Part shown: positions 23,662-32,719 of the stretch, piece by piece
How the letters are laid out: every line of letters begins with the position of its first letter
Numbering within the stretch: the stretch's first letter is position 1
DNA from: JBGSUZ01 sp964404895
Lineage (GTDB): Bacteria > Bacillota > Clostridia > Peptostreptococcales > Acidaminobacteraceae
Reading direction: 5' to 3'
Assembly (NCBI GenBank): GCA_964404895.1
Contig: CAYOLV010000001.1
Span: 1,116,001 to 1,180,000 of the forward strand
Length of the DNA: 64,000 nt
Notes under the pieces: model-generated
What the model was told of the DNA's origin: nothing
The model's database searches: none
The model's input: only the letters and a program-made list of their open reading frames with translations
Made by a program: the position numbers and the translations under genes

Positions 23662-26163
23662 ATGAAAAAATTCTATGGTTTTTTATTGGCACTTGTAGCA
23701 GTTATGGCCTTTAAGTGGTCGGTGTATTACAACATGGTTCAGACACCAGGGGGGCTGGCTCTTCCAGTATTACTCACAGTCGTCTTTACCATTTGGCTCT
23801 TTTTATTTATGAATAAGGTTTTCAAAACCCGTGGAGACGTGGTCTTCATCGTTTTATACACTATTTTTTCAATTATTTTCTTGGTGGATGTTGTCTATTA
23901 CAAGCAGTTCAATGCGCGGGCATCAGTCATCATTCTTCATCAGTTAGGACTGGTTGGAGATGTTAAAAGCAGTGTTAATGAGTTAATCACGATCCATCAT
24001 TTCGTAGCCATCTTAGACATTCCGCTCTGGATTGCTTTAACTGCCTACATTAAAAGAGCTAAATTGGATGTTAAAATCAATATGAAAGTTCTTTCTGCAC
24101 TTCCAATTACACTTGCCTGTATTCTTGTGATTACACCGTTTAGAGCAACTTTTTCTGAGACAGTTGTAAAAAGAGAGTTTTTCAGCTACCACGTGATGGA
24201 TGTCATTTCCGCAACGACAGGTGCTGGAGGCGGTGAAGTTAGTGAGAACGATTTGCTTGCAGAAATCAATTACAGAAACAAAATTTATACAGATGAGTCG
24301 GCACTCAAAAAATTAAAGTACAACGCTGTGGCACAGGGCAAAAATTTGATTGTCGTGCAAATGGAATCCTTCCAAAATTTCGTAATCAATTATGAATACA
24401 ATGGGCAGGAAGTCACGCCGAACTTAAATGCGTTAATCAAAGATCAGTCTATTTATTACAATAATTACTATGAACATTTAGGATTAGGAAATACTTCGGA
24501 CGCAGAATTTGCAACGAATAACAGTGCCTATCCTACGGCCTATGGTCAGTCGTATGGACTTTACACAAATAATACCTTTAGAGGTTTGCCATGGCAGTTG
24601 AGAGACCAAGGCTACAAAGCAATGGCTTTCCATGGATATAAACCTGAATTTTGGAACAGAGAAGCGGCTTACCCTGCTCAAGGGTTTGAGAAGTTTTACA
24701 GTGAAGTGGACTACAATGTAGACGAGAAGTTAGGCTTAGGGATTTCAGATGTTTCGTTCTTTAAGCAAAATATTCAGTTTTTAAAAGAACAGAAACAACC
24801 GTTTTACAGTTTCATGATCACGCTTTCAAACCACCATCCATTCCAAATGCCTAAAGAGTATCAAGGCATTAAATTAAGAGATGAAGAGTCAGGCACATTG
24901 GTAGGGGATTATCTGAACGGCATTAATTATACAGACAAAGCTATCGGTGTGTTCATTGAAGAACTAAAAGCAAACGGGTTGTATGACAATTCTATTATCG
25001 TCTTCTATGGTGATCATCATGGTTTGAATACCAGCGATGAAGAATCTAAGATTGTTCTTGAAAAAATGTTTGGACGACCCGTTTTATTTGATGATATGTT
25101 AGAAATTCCTTTGATTGTTCATATGCCAGGTTCTGGTATTACTGAGACGGTTGAGACAATCGGCTCTCAAATCGATTTCTTACCTACAATTTTAAATTTA
25201 CTTGGCGTTAAAAATGACAACTATTTGATTTTTGGAAAAGACTTAAATAACAGTCCGTTTGAAGGCAGTTACGCGGCTTTCCAACGCTATGTGCCATACG
25301 GTTCATTTATCAGTGACAAGTACATCTTTGAAATGTCTAATGATTTTGTCTTTGAAAATGCAAAGGCATATGACAGAATTACGAGAGAACCTGTTGACAT
25401 TAATCTCTGTTTGGAACTCTTCAATAAGGCAAAAGCTGACTTCGAAAAATCGAAATACATTATGGACAACAACTTATTATCAAAGGCAACTACTTATTTA
25501 GGTGATCAATACAACCCTAATAAAAAAGTGGTGCTCAATGTGAAGTCAGAATTCATTCCAACCAGTGGCGGTACGGTAAATGAAATCAAAGACACAAACA
25601 CCCTTGAAGCTCTTGAAGACAGTTATAAGCGAGGCAGTAAAACTATCGGAATTGACTTCAGTTGGACTCAAGACAATGAAATCGTGGCATTGAAAAGCTG
25701 GGACGATGCTGCTGCTTTATTTGAGCAACCCTTGATAGATCAAAGCTTAAATGCTTTTATGACAGGCAAGTTAAAATCTGAGTTAACACAAATGGATTTG
25801 CGTCGTGTATTAGATTGGTTAAGCGTTCACGAAGATGTGGTACTCTTAGCGGAACCGAATGAACGCACTGTTGATTTTGCCAAGTACATTCATTCTAATT
25901 TTGAGGACGCTGAGAAGCGAATTGTATACCGTGTTCAATCTATAGATGAGTATAAGGAGTTGAGTAAATTAGGCATTACCAACATCATGATTGACTTCAC
26001 CACTTATGAAGGCAATGCTTACGACATGGTCAACTTTATTAAGGCAAACCCAACCTATGGGGTTATTGTGGACAAAACAAAAGTATCTTTCAATCAAATT
26101 CATGAAATTACACAGTGCACAAGCTTCTATAATCGATTTGATGCAGGGTACAAGATTAACTAA
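23662..26163 (+). CDS. LTA synthase-family sulfatase protein with C-terminal degenerate GDPD-like domain
   Basis: An 833-aa membrane enzyme. Four to five N-terminal transmembrane helices (~1-165) precede an extracellular sulfatase-fold domain of the lipoteichoic acid synthase type, which polymerises glycerophosphate from phosphatidylglycerol. Catalytic and metal residues are present: Glu235 (VQMESFQ), nucleophile Thr278 (GLGNTSDAEF), and Asp451-His452 (YGDHHG). LtaS proteins are usually ~600-650 aa. The extra ~200 residues resemble a glycerophosphodiester phosphodiesterase barrel: TNTLEALEDSYKRGSKTIGI, DFSWTQDNEIVALKSWDD, DVVLLAEPN. However, the His residues of the HRG and HD motifs are replaced. 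A hydrolytic role for that part is unlikely. The gene is monocistronic. Confidence 0.88.
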   Translation: MKKFYGFLLALVAVMAFKWSVYYNMVQTPGGLALPVLLTVVFTIWLFLFMNKVFKTRGDVVFIVLYTIFSIIFLVDVVYYKQFNARASVIILHQLGLVGDVKSSVNELITIHHFVAILDIPLWIALTAYIKRAKLDVKINMKVLSALPITLACILVITPFRATFSETVVKREFFSYHVMDVISATTGAGGGEVSENDLLAEINYRNKIYTDESALKKLKYNAVAQGKNLIVVQMESFQNFVINYEYNGQEVTPNLNALIKDQSIYYNNYYEHLGLGNTSDAEFATNNSAYPTAYGQSYGLYTNNTFRGLPWQLRDQGYKAMAFHGYKPEFWNREAAYPAQGFEKFYSEVDYNVDEKLGLGISDVSFFKQNIQFLKEQKQPFYSFMITLSNHHPFQMPKEYQGIKLRDEESGTLVGDYLNGINYTDKAIGVFIEELKANGLYDNSIIVFYGDHHGLNTSDEESKIVLEKMFGRPVLFDDMLEIPLIVHMPGSGITETVETIGSQIDFLPTILNLLGVKNDNYLIFGKDLNNSPFEGSYAAFQRYVPYGSFISDKYIFEMSNDFVFENAKAYDRITREPVDINLCLELFNKAKADFEKSKYIMDNNLLSKATTYLGDQYNPNKKVVLNVKSEFIPTSGGTVNEIKDTNTLEALEDSYKRGSKTIGIDFSWTQDNEIVALKSWDDAAALFEQPLIDQSLNAFMTGKLKSELTQMDLRRVLDWLSVHEDVVLLAEPNERTVDFAKYIHSNFEDAEKRIVYRVQSIDEYKELSKLGITNIMIDFTTYEGNAYDMVNFIKANPTYGVIVDKTKVSFNQIHEITQCTSFYNRFDAGYKIN

Positions 26164-26224
26164 AGAAACAAATATTCAATTTCGATATTTTCAAATGAAT
26201 TAAATTATCAGTTATAATGCATGA

Positions 26225-26267
26225 AGAGGTTCTGATTGGGCATATAGTCCACAGGCCTCTTTTTTTA
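26225..26267 (+). terminator. Probable rho-independent terminator
   Basis: AGAGG-x-CTG pairs imperfectly with CAG-x-CCTCT, followed by TTTTTTT. It ends the LTA synthase gene. The stem has internal mismatches, so the call is less certain. Confidence 0.6.
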
Positions 26268-26312
26268 GAAAAATCGTAATGCATACTTTTTAGAAAAATT
26301 TTAATCAATAAT

Positions 26313-26340
26313 GGAACTTTTTAAAAACACTCAACGTCTA
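26313..26340 (+). promoter_or_regulatory. ECF-type sigma factor promoter (autoregulatory)
   Basis: GGAACTT at 26313-26319 and CGTCTA at 26335-26340 are spaced as in ECF sigma promoters (16 bp between hexamers GGAACT and CGTCTA). The site lies 34 bases before the GTG start of the ECF sigma gene, so the sigma factor probably drives its own operon. It also falls in the 5' extension of that reading frame, arguing against a start at 26311. Confidence 0.75.
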
Positions 26341-26373
26341 AGTACTAGAATACACTCAGAAAGGGGTGATCCT

Positions 26374-26958
26374 GTGGAACGAATACTGATTGAGAAAAGT
26401 TTGCAAGGCGACGTCGCAAGTTTCGAAAAGTTGATTCATCAATATCAAGTTTATGTTTATAACATTGCTTTTCGAACACTTGGCCATGAAGAAGATGCTA
26501 AAGACGCAGCTCAAGATGCCTTTATCAAAGTCTTCAAGAATCTTTCTCAATATACTGGGGACGCTCAGTTTTCCACTTGGCTCTATCGCATCGTCATCAA
26601 TACTTGTAAGGACTATTTAAGAAAACGTTCTTCGGTCAAAGAAACATCTATGGAAAATACTTCTGGTGAAGGTGAAACGTATTTAACGGAATTACCAGAC
26701 TCAGAACTATTGCAGCCAGAAAAACAACTAGAGCGCAAAGAGATACAAAGCAAAATCATTCAGGCGTTAGAACAATTGCCAGAGGCGAACAAGACTGCAG
26801 TTGTCCTGAGAGACATTCGAGGTCTTAGTTATGAAGAAATCAGTGTCATTGAGTCCTGTTCAGTGGGTACGGTAAAATCGAGGATCAATAGAGGCAGAAC
26901 TTATTTGCGAACGCTTCTTCAAAATGATCCTGACTTCGCGAGAGAGGGGGGGATTTAG
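26374..26958 (+). CDS. ECF-family RNA polymerase sigma factor
   Basis: An alternative sigma factor of 194 aa for envelope-stress-type regulons. Region 2 is at residues ~15-85 (FEKLIHQYQVYVYNIAFRTL, DAAQDAFIKVFKNLSQY, FSTWLYRIVINTCKDYLRKR). Region 4 is at ~135-185 (LPEANKTAVVLRDIRGLSYE, SVGTVKSRINRGRTYLR). The GTG start follows AAAGGGGTG; an ATG at 26311 would place the promoter inside the gene. The anti-sigma gene starts immediately after the stop. Confidence 0.93.
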   Translation: MERILIEKSLQGDVASFEKLIHQYQVYVYNIAFRTLGHEEDAKDAAQDAFIKVFKNLSQYTGDAQFSTWLYRIVINTCKDYLRKRSSVKETSMENTSGEGETYLTELPDSELLQPEKQLERKEIQSKIIQALEQLPEANKTAVVLRDIRGLSYEEISVIESCSVGTVKSRINRGRTYLRTLLQNDPDFAREGGI

Positions 26959-28329
26959 ATGACTTGCAATTTAATTTTAGATTGGTTAGACGATTACTTG
27001 GAAGGACAACTTGATCCTCAAAATAGCGCAAAGTTTGAAAAACACCTTGCTGAATGTGAATCTTGCCGAATGCTAGTAGCAGATTTAAACGAAATAAGAG
27101 AGGTGATGGGAGAAATGCCATTAATGCCGCTGCCATCAGATTTTAATGAGTCTCTTCATGAGAAACTCATCATAGCTGCAGAAGAGGTAAAAGCTGGCTT
27201 TAATCTTAAAGATAAACTTCAAGAGAGTAAACAAAAGAAAAATAGATTAAGCTTTACCAAAAAACAATTTTCCCAGTATATAGGTGCAGCAGCAGTATTT
27301 GCTTTAATAGCCGTATCCGCTTATCAGGTGAAAGATCAGCTTTGGTGGAGTCAAGAGGCAAAACAAGAAGCTGCTTACAATGTTGCAGATGCAGGCGGAC
27401 CCTTAAATATGCCTCCTATGCCACAAGCACGTACAGAAGGCGCGGCCAACGATTCTGCAATTACCAATCAGACAGCCGATGCTACTTTGTATGGACAAGC
27501 AGCCCCGGGTGGGACAGGAGCAGAAACAACAACTACAGAGAAAATGGCAGTAGCCCCAATGGTTACAGGAACTGCAGATACTTCCGCAAGTACTGGAAAA
27601 GTAGACGTGACTGCTAATCGAGATTTGATCCGATCCGGAGACGTAAATTTAAAAATCGCAGATTACGATGCTTTCTATACCGCAATTGAAAAGTTGATTG
27701 CTCAGACAGGTGGTTATATTGAAAGCAGTTACACTGGAATGACCCCGTATTATGAAAATAATAAGTTCATAAGCGACCAAATGACTGCCAGCGTCGTTTT
27801 GAGAATACCTTCAGATCAGTTTGAAAACACATATGCTGCTGTGAAAAAACTAGGGGTGCTTCAGTCAGGACAACAAAATGTTCAAGACGTAACAACTCAA
27901 ATTGCAGACTTACAAGCAACTTTGACTAATCTAAAAGCCCGTGAAACAAGTCTCAGAAGCTTGCTTGGAAAAGCAAAAAATGTGACAGAAATCATGGAAG
28001 TTGAAAGAGAACTCAGCTCAGTCAGAACACAAATCGATCAACTGGAATCTAGTTTAAAAGGACAACAACAGCAAGTCAGTTTGTCTACAATTTATATTAA
28101 CGTTCAAGTGAGTCCTGAAGTTGGGAGTCAATTTAAAAATATTGATGGCAACCTCATGGAACGTGCTAAACAAGCCTTGATCAAAAACATCAATACAGGT
28201 ATTCGCTTATTTGAAGCACTGTTTGTTGGCATAGTCGCATGGCTGCCAGTAATCATTGTAGCCGTACTTGGATTCTTTGGACTCAAACACACTAAATCAT
28301 ATAAAAAATGGAGGCGTAAAAATGATTAA
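26959..28329 (+). CDS. Anti-sigma factor zinc finger fused to DUF4349 domain
   Basis: A 456-aa membrane protein likely holding the ECF sigma factor inactive. Residues ~1-45 form a ZAS-type zinc finger (KHLAECESCRML, with the H-x3-C-x2-C pattern). A transmembrane segment at ~96-116 follows (YIGAAAVFALIAVSAY), then a Gly/Ala/Thr-rich low-complexity linker. The extracellular DUF4349 domain starts near residue 220 (RSGDVNLKIADYDAFYTAIE, GGYIESSY, VVLRIPSDQFENTYAAVKKL) and includes a coiled coil (VTTQIADLQATLTNLKARET to LESSLKGQQQQ). A second transmembrane helix is near the C-terminus. The outer domain may sense envelope damage, an inference from topology. Confidence 0.88.
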   Translation: MTCNLILDWLDDYLEGQLDPQNSAKFEKHLAECESCRMLVADLNEIREVMGEMPLMPLPSDFNESLHEKLIIAAEEVKAGFNLKDKLQESKQKKNRLSFTKKQFSQYIGAAAVFALIAVSAYQVKDQLWWSQEAKQEAAYNVADAGGPLNMPPMPQARTEGAANDSAITNQTADATLYGQAAPGGTGAETTTTEKMAVAPMVTGTADTSASTGKVDVTANRDLIRSGDVNLKIADYDAFYTAIEKLIAQTGGYIESSYTGMTPYYENNKFISDQMTASVVLRIPSDQFENTYAAVKKLGVLQSGQQNVQDVTTQIADLQATLTNLKARETSLRSLLGKAKNVTEIMEVERELSSVRTQIDQLESSLKGQQQQVSLSTIYINVQVSPEVGSQFKNIDGNLMERAKQALIKNINTGIRLFEALFVGIVAWLPVIIVAVLGFFGLKHTKSYKKWRRKND

Positions 28330-29029
28330 AAAAATGATGAGCATGATGGTAGCACTTACCTTGTTAGTAGGAAGCACTGCATTACCTGCATTTGCAGACA
28401 CAACACCACAAAATAACCAACACTTGATTTCCGTCACAGGGACAGGTACCGTGGTTGTAAAACCGGATATTGCCTATCTTCAAGTAGGCTATCAAGCCCA
28501 AAATAAAGAGGCTCTTGTGGCACAAAAAGAAGCAAAAACAAAAATGGCTGCTATCTTGAAACTTCTCAAAGAAAAAGGGGTTAAAGACGCAGATATTAAG
28601 ACGACGAATGTCAGTCTATATAAAACAGCAGATTACGTTAAAGAAGTAAAAAATGAATATTATGTGGCGATGAATATTGTTGAAATCACAACTAGAGATT
28701 TAGACGGTATTGGCGAATTGATTGACACTGCAGTTAATGCAGGTGCAAATGATCTTGGTTCTGTAAGATTTACAGTGGAAGATCAAGAAAAATATCAAAT
28801 TCAAGCCATCACTTTAGCTTTAAAAAACGCTGGAAACAAAGCAAAAGCGATTGCTGCTTACAGCGAAATTACAATTGGCAAACCATCTAAAATCACAGAA
28901 AACAACTATGGCGGCGGTATGATTTACAGAGAAGCCAATGCCATGGCAAAAATGGCAGATGCGGCAACACCTGTAGAAGTAGGCACTATCAACATTGAAG
29001 CTAATATCAGTGTGGAATACCAGTACTAA
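28322..29029 (+). CDS. SIMPL (DUF541) domain secreted protein
   Basis: A 235-aa protein with a Sec signal peptide (IKKMMSMMVALTLLVGSTAL, cleavage near PAFA). The SIMPL domain follows: ISVTGTGTVVVKPDIAYLQV, a middle coiled part, and VEVGTINIEANISVEYQY at the end. The family forms oligomeric envelope proteins of uncertain role, linked in some bacteria to oxidative or envelope stress. ATG 28322 follows GGAGGCG. It overlaps the anti-sigma gene by 8 bases, so it is a third member of the ECF operon. Confidence 0.9.
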   Translation: MIKKMMSMMVALTLLVGSTALPAFADTTPQNNQHLISVTGTGTVVVKPDIAYLQVGYQAQNKEALVAQKEAKTKMAAILKLLKEKGVKDADIKTTNVSLYKTADYVKEVKNEYYVAMNIVEITTRDLDGIGELIDTAVNAGANDLGSVRFTVEDQEKYQIQAITLALKNAGNKAKAIAAYSEITIGKPSKITENNYGGGMIYREANAMAKMADAATPVEVGTINIEANISVEYQY

Positions 29030-29048
29030 ACTTTTAATAACTAACTAA

Positions 29049-29095
29049 AAAAGGCCATTTGCAATGAGGAAATTCTCTTGTAAGTGGTCTTTTTA
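29049..29095 (+). terminator. Rho-independent terminator
   Basis: AAGGCCATTTGCAA pairs, with G-T wobbles, with TTGTAAGTGGTCTT, followed by TTTT. It ends the ECF operon. Confidence 0.75.
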
Positions 29096-29120
29096 CTTGT
29101 GCGGAATTAGTTGCGCTATG

Positions 29121-29129
29121 TGGTATAAT
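29121..29129 (+). promoter_or_regulatory. Extended -10 promoter element before polA
   Basis: TGGTATAAT is an extended -10 (TATAAT 29124-29129), about 45 bases before polA. No -35 at the usual distance. Confidence 0.5.
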
Positions 29130-29173
29130 AAAGTATTGAAGCAAATTTCAGATATATCACAAGGAGGCAAATG

Positions 29174-31840
29174 ATGTCTAAAAGATTGATTATCATTGAT
29201 GGCAATAGCTTGATCAATAGAGCTTTTTTTGCAATACAGCAGAGACTTACCAATAAAGACGGGGTGCCAACCAACGCAGTTTATGGTTTTCTTAATATGC
29301 TCTTCAAAGTCATTGAAGACTACCAACCAGACTACCTAAGCGTAGCATTTGACATGAAGGCCCCCACCTTTAGGCACACAGCTTTTTCAGACTACAAAGG
29401 TACACGCAAAGGCATGCCAGATGAATTAGCAGTGCAAATGCCTATTTTGAAAGAAATTTTAGATGCGATGAACATCCATCGAACAGAACTCAGCGGGTTT
29501 GAAGCCGATGACCTGATTGGTACCATTGCCAAACATTTTGGGAGTCACGGTCATGAAGTTATGGTGCTCACTGGGGATAAAGATGCTCTCCAATTAGCTG
29601 ACGAGCAAATCACTGTATTGATTACAAAACAGGGTATATCCAATATAGATGTTATGACCCCGCAGAAAATTGTTGAAGATTATGAGTTGACGCCTGCCCA
29701 AATCATCGACTTAAAGGGTCTTAGCGGAGATACTTCAGATAACATTCCGGGAATACCAAGTATTGGCCCTAAAACGGCGACCAAACTTTTAAAGCAATAT
29801 CATAGCGTGGAACAACTAATCGAAGAAGTTGATACCATTGAAAATAAACGGATCAGAGAACTTGTAGTAGAATATGCCCATCAAGCCATGATGAGCAAGC
29901 GTCTAGCGACCATAGAAGTGAATGTGCCTCTGGAATTAGTTGAAGAGGACTTCAAATTTGACCAACCGAATACCAAGGCTTTAGTAGATTTATTAATGCT
30001 TTATGAACTCAAATCCTTCATTCCAAGAATTTCAACAGAAGCCTTGGAAGTTAAAAAACCTGAAATGAAGATTGTTTGCATAGACCAAGCTTTAGAACTG
30101 GCATTGTACATGGAAAGCCTTTCTAAGCATAAATCTATAGGGCTGTTTATTCTAAATGACAAATCCAACGTTCGTACAGATGAACCTACAGGCCTTGCAA
30201 TTGCAACTGATGATGGAACTGGCTATTATTTTAATTTCAGCCAATACAGTTTTAAAGACTTTGCTGACAGTTATGGGAGTTGGCTCTTTACTGAGGATAT
30301 GACCATCAGCGGTTTTGACCTTAAAAAAGAGTGGCTGGTCGCTATGAATCACGACAAGCACTTCTTTGGGCAATTATTCGATGGTTTCATCGCCCATTAT
30401 CTCTTAGCATCTGGAAGAAGTAATTATACGATTGAAGACACTTCCTTTGACTATTTAGGGCTGACCATAGATTCAGACGAACAAGTCATTGGCAAAGGGG
30501 CAAAGCTGAGAAAATTCAGCCAGCTCACACTGGAAGAAGCCAGCAAATATGCCTGTGAAAGAGCATTTGTCTCTTTACGCCTCAAAGAAGCCCTCACTGA
30601 AAAATTAGTGGAAGAAGATTTAAATACTTTATTTACAGAGATTGAAATGCCTTTGGTTGAAGTGCTTTCCAGCATGGAATATGAAGGCTTTAGCGTGGAT
30701 CAAAAAGAATTAGACGAGATCAATGTGGCTGTCACAGACAAGTTGGTGGAAATTGAAAGAGATATTTTCTCATTTGTAGAGACGCCATTTAACTTAAATT
30801 CCCCAAAACAACTTGGAGAAGTGCTGTTTGAAAAATTAGGACTGGCCCACGGAAAGAAGACCAAGACAGGGTATTCCACCAATGTTGACGTTCTTGAAAA
30901 ATTGGTCAGTGCACACCCTATTGTGCCTTTGGTTCTGGAGTATAGAACCTATTCCAAGTTAAAGAGCACTTATTTGGACGGCCTAAAAGCGGTCATTAAC
31001 CCTGTGACCCTTAAAATACATTCAAGTTTGAATCAAACGGTTGCGGTAACAGGGAGACTCAGCAGTACTGAGCCCAACTTGCAGAATATACCGGTAAGAA
31101 TTCCTCTTGGCAGAAGAATTCGAAAAGTTTTTGTACCTACAGGAAGCAACACCCTTGTAGATGCGGACTACTCTCAAATTGAACTCCGTATATTAGCCCA
31201 TTATTCTGAAGACCCTAATCTTATTAAGGCCTTTAAAGAGGGGTTAGACATTCATACCATCACGGCCAGCCAAGTGTTCAATATGCCTGTAGAAAAGGTG
31301 ACCAGCCTAGAGCGTGGCAGAGCAAAAGCTGTTAATTTTGGAATTGTATATGGCATGAGTGACTTTGGTTTATCTGAAAATTTAGGAATTCCAAGAAAGA
31401 CGGCTAAACTCTACATCGACAGTTACTTTGAGAACTATCCTAACGTTAAATCTTTCATGGAAGGCAAAATAGAAGAGTGCCGTGACCAAGGTTATGTGAC
31501 CACTATATTAGGTAGACGTCGCTACATCCCAGACATTCAGGCATCTAACTTCCAAGTGAGAAGTTTTGCGGAGAGAACAGCTATGAATACGCCAATACAA
31601 GGCAGTGCTGCAGATCTTATCAAGCTTGCTATGATCAAGGTTTACAATGAAATTGAAAAAAGAGGCCTGAAATCTAAACTCATTTTACAGGTACATGATG
31701 AATTGATTGTGGACACTGTGTTGGAAGAAGTGGAAATAGTTGACGAACTTGTAAAACGCAATATGGAAGATGCCATGACTTTAAATGTCCCTATGCTTGT
31801 AGAAATTCACAGTGGGCCAAGTTGGTACGAGACGAAATAG
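29174..31840 (+). CDS. polA: DNA polymerase I
   Basis: Repairs DNA and replaces RNA primers; 888 aa. The 5'-3' exonuclease domain (~1-290) has DGNSLINRAFFAI, DDLIGTIAK and LSGDTSDNIPGIPSIGPKTA. The middle domain (~300-490) has the 3'-5' exonuclease fold but lacks the acidic catalytic residues: no DTE-type motif (SIGLFILND instead), and YACERAFVSLRL in place of a Y-x3-D-A motif. Proofreading is therefore absent, as in Bacillus Pol I. The polymerase domain has VDADYSQIELRILAHYS, RAKAVNFGIVYGMSDFGLS and VHDELIVD. ATG 29174 is favoured over 29171 by distance from AAGGAGG. Confidence 0.97.
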   Translation: MSKRLIIIDGNSLINRAFFAIQQRLTNKDGVPTNAVYGFLNMLFKVIEDYQPDYLSVAFDMKAPTFRHTAFSDYKGTRKGMPDELAVQMPILKEILDAMNIHRTELSGFEADDLIGTIAKHFGSHGHEVMVLTGDKDALQLADEQITVLITKQGISNIDVMTPQKIVEDYELTPAQIIDLKGLSGDTSDNIPGIPSIGPKTATKLLKQYHSVEQLIEEVDTIENKRIRELVVEYAHQAMMSKRLATIEVNVPLELVEEDFKFDQPNTKALVDLLMLYELKSFIPRISTEALEVKKPEMKIVCIDQALELALYMESLSKHKSIGLFILNDKSNVRTDEPTGLAIATDDGTGYYFNFSQYSFKDFADSYGSWLFTEDMTISGFDLKKEWLVAMNHDKHFFGQLFDGFIAHYLLASGRSNYTIEDTSFDYLGLTIDSDEQVIGKGAKLRKFSQLTLEEASKYACERAFVSLRLKEALTEKLVEEDLNTLFTEIEMPLVEVLSSMEYEGFSVDQKELDEINVAVTDKLVEIERDIFSFVETPFNLNSPKQLGEVLFEKLGLAHGKKTKTGYSTNVDVLEKLVSAHPIVPLVLEYRTYSKLKSTYLDGLKAVINPVTLKIHSSLNQTVAVTGRLSSTEPNLQNIPVRIPLGRRIRKVFVPTGSNTLVDADYSQIELRILAHYSEDPNLIKAFKEGLDIHTITASQVFNMPVEKVTSLERGRAKAVNFGIVYGMSDFGLSENLGIPRKTAKLYIDSYFENYPNVKSFMEGKIEECRDQGYVTTILGRRRYIPDIQASNFQVRSFAERTAMNTPIQGSAADLIKLAMIKVYNEIEKRGLKSKLILQVHDELIVDTVLEEVEIVDELVKRNMEDAMTLNVPMLVEIHSGPSWYETK

Positions 31841-31854
31841 GACAGGTGACAGTT

Positions 31855-32457
31855 ATGAAAAAGTACGCCGTTACTGGAGGCATTGCCAGTGGTAAAAGCA
31901 CATTCTGTGAATTAATCAAAGCGAAGAAACTACCTTTTATAGATTGCGACGCTTTGGTGCACAAAGCCTATGAGCCTGAAGGGTTAATTTATAAAGCTGT
32001 TCTTGAGCATTTTGGGAGTATCTATTTAGAGGACAGTGGGCAAATCAATAGGAAGTTGCTTGGGAAAGAGATTTTTAATAATCCCAAGTCTCGGGCGAAG
32101 CTGGATCAGATTACCCATCCGATTATACGTCACTTAGTAGAGGCAGAATTGACCACTTATAAACTATCGGGAGAAGCCTTAGTTTTTGTAGATGTTCCGC
32201 TGCTTTTCGAAAGCGGTTTGCAAGAGGACTATGACGGGACTATCTTGATTGATATCGATGAAGATTTACAAGTGGAAAGGTTAATGGCGCGAAACCATTT
32301 TACTTTTGAAGAAGCTGTTGCTCGAATTCAGGCTCAGATGCCATTGGCACTGAAAAGAAACTTAGCTGACTATGTGCTTAAAAATAATGCAACTCTAGAA
32401 AGATTTCAAGAGTTGGGAACAGAATTGATTGAAAAACTGCTTAAAGAAAAAGCTTGA
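31855..32457 (+). CDS. coaE: Dephospho-CoA kinase
   Basis: Catalyses the last step of coenzyme A synthesis, phosphorylating dephospho-CoA; 200 aa. The P-loop is GGIASGKST. Other family features are DCDALVHKAYEP, RKLLGKEIF, HPIIRHLVEAEL and VFVDVPLLFESG. A frame extension to 31822 lies inside polA; ATG 31855, 14 bases after the polA stop, is the normal start. The polA-coaE order is common in Firmicutes. Confidence 0.95.
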   Translation: MKKYAVTGGIASGKSTFCELIKAKKLPFIDCDALVHKAYEPEGLIYKAVLEHFGSIYLEDSGQINRKLLGKEIFNNPKSRAKLDQITHPIIRHLVEAELTTYKLSGEALVFVDVPLLFESGLQEDYDGTILIDIDEDLQVERLMARNHFTFEEAVARIQAQMPLALKRNLADYVLKNNATLERFQELGTELIEKLLKEKA

Positions 32458-32482
32458 CGGAGGGCAGTGCTGTCCGTATAAT
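32454..32482 (+). promoter_or_regulatory. Promoter of tRNA-Leu(GAG)
   Basis: TTGACG (32454-32459), 17 bp, TATAAT (32477-32482). It overlaps the coaE stop codon and lies 29 bases before the tRNA. Confidence 0.85.
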
Positions 32483-32511
32483 AGAGTTTGTCGAGTGATT
32501 CGGCAAACCAT

Positions 32512-32596
32512 GCGAAAGTGGTGGAACGGCAGACACACTATCTTGAGGGGGTAGCGTCCGCAGGGCGTGCGGGTTCAAATCCCGCCTTTCGCACCA
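32512..32596 (+). tRNA. tRNA-Leu (anticodon GAG)
   Basis: A class II tRNA with encoded CCA. The acceptor stem GCGAAAG pairs with CTTTCGC. The anticodon loop TTGAGGG lies between CTATC and GGTAG, giving anticodon GAG for CUC/CUU codons. There is a long variable arm and T-arm GGTTCAAATCC. It is a candidate partner of the leuS T-box at the right end of the window. Confidence 0.95.
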
Positions 32597-32603
32597 AAGA
32601 TAA

Positions 32604-32646
32604 AAGCGATGAATGATTGTTAAAATCATTCATCGCTTTTTTTTTT
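32604..32646 (+). terminator. Rho-independent terminator
   Basis: AAGCGATGAATGATT-GTTAA-AATCATTCATCGCTT is followed by a long T run, after tRNA-Leu(GAG). Confidence 0.92.
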
Positions 32647-32719
32647 ACCCCACATGCAAAGCAAACATGGGCGTTATCGATAACTTATGTGCACTGATCA
32701 CACATTTATTTTGATCTGC

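Noticed and set aside
26311..26373. ATG 26311 as the start of the ECF sigma factor
   Set aside because: The ECF promoter elements lie inside this extension; GTG 26374 has a good ribosome binding site and gives the normal length.
30060..30620. Active proofreading domain in DNA polymerase I
   Set aside because: The acidic residues of the 3'-5' exonuclease motifs are missing, as in other Firmicutes Pol I.
32441..32629. Minus-strand frame across tRNA-Leu(GAG)
   Set aside because: Same reason: it is a translated tRNA.
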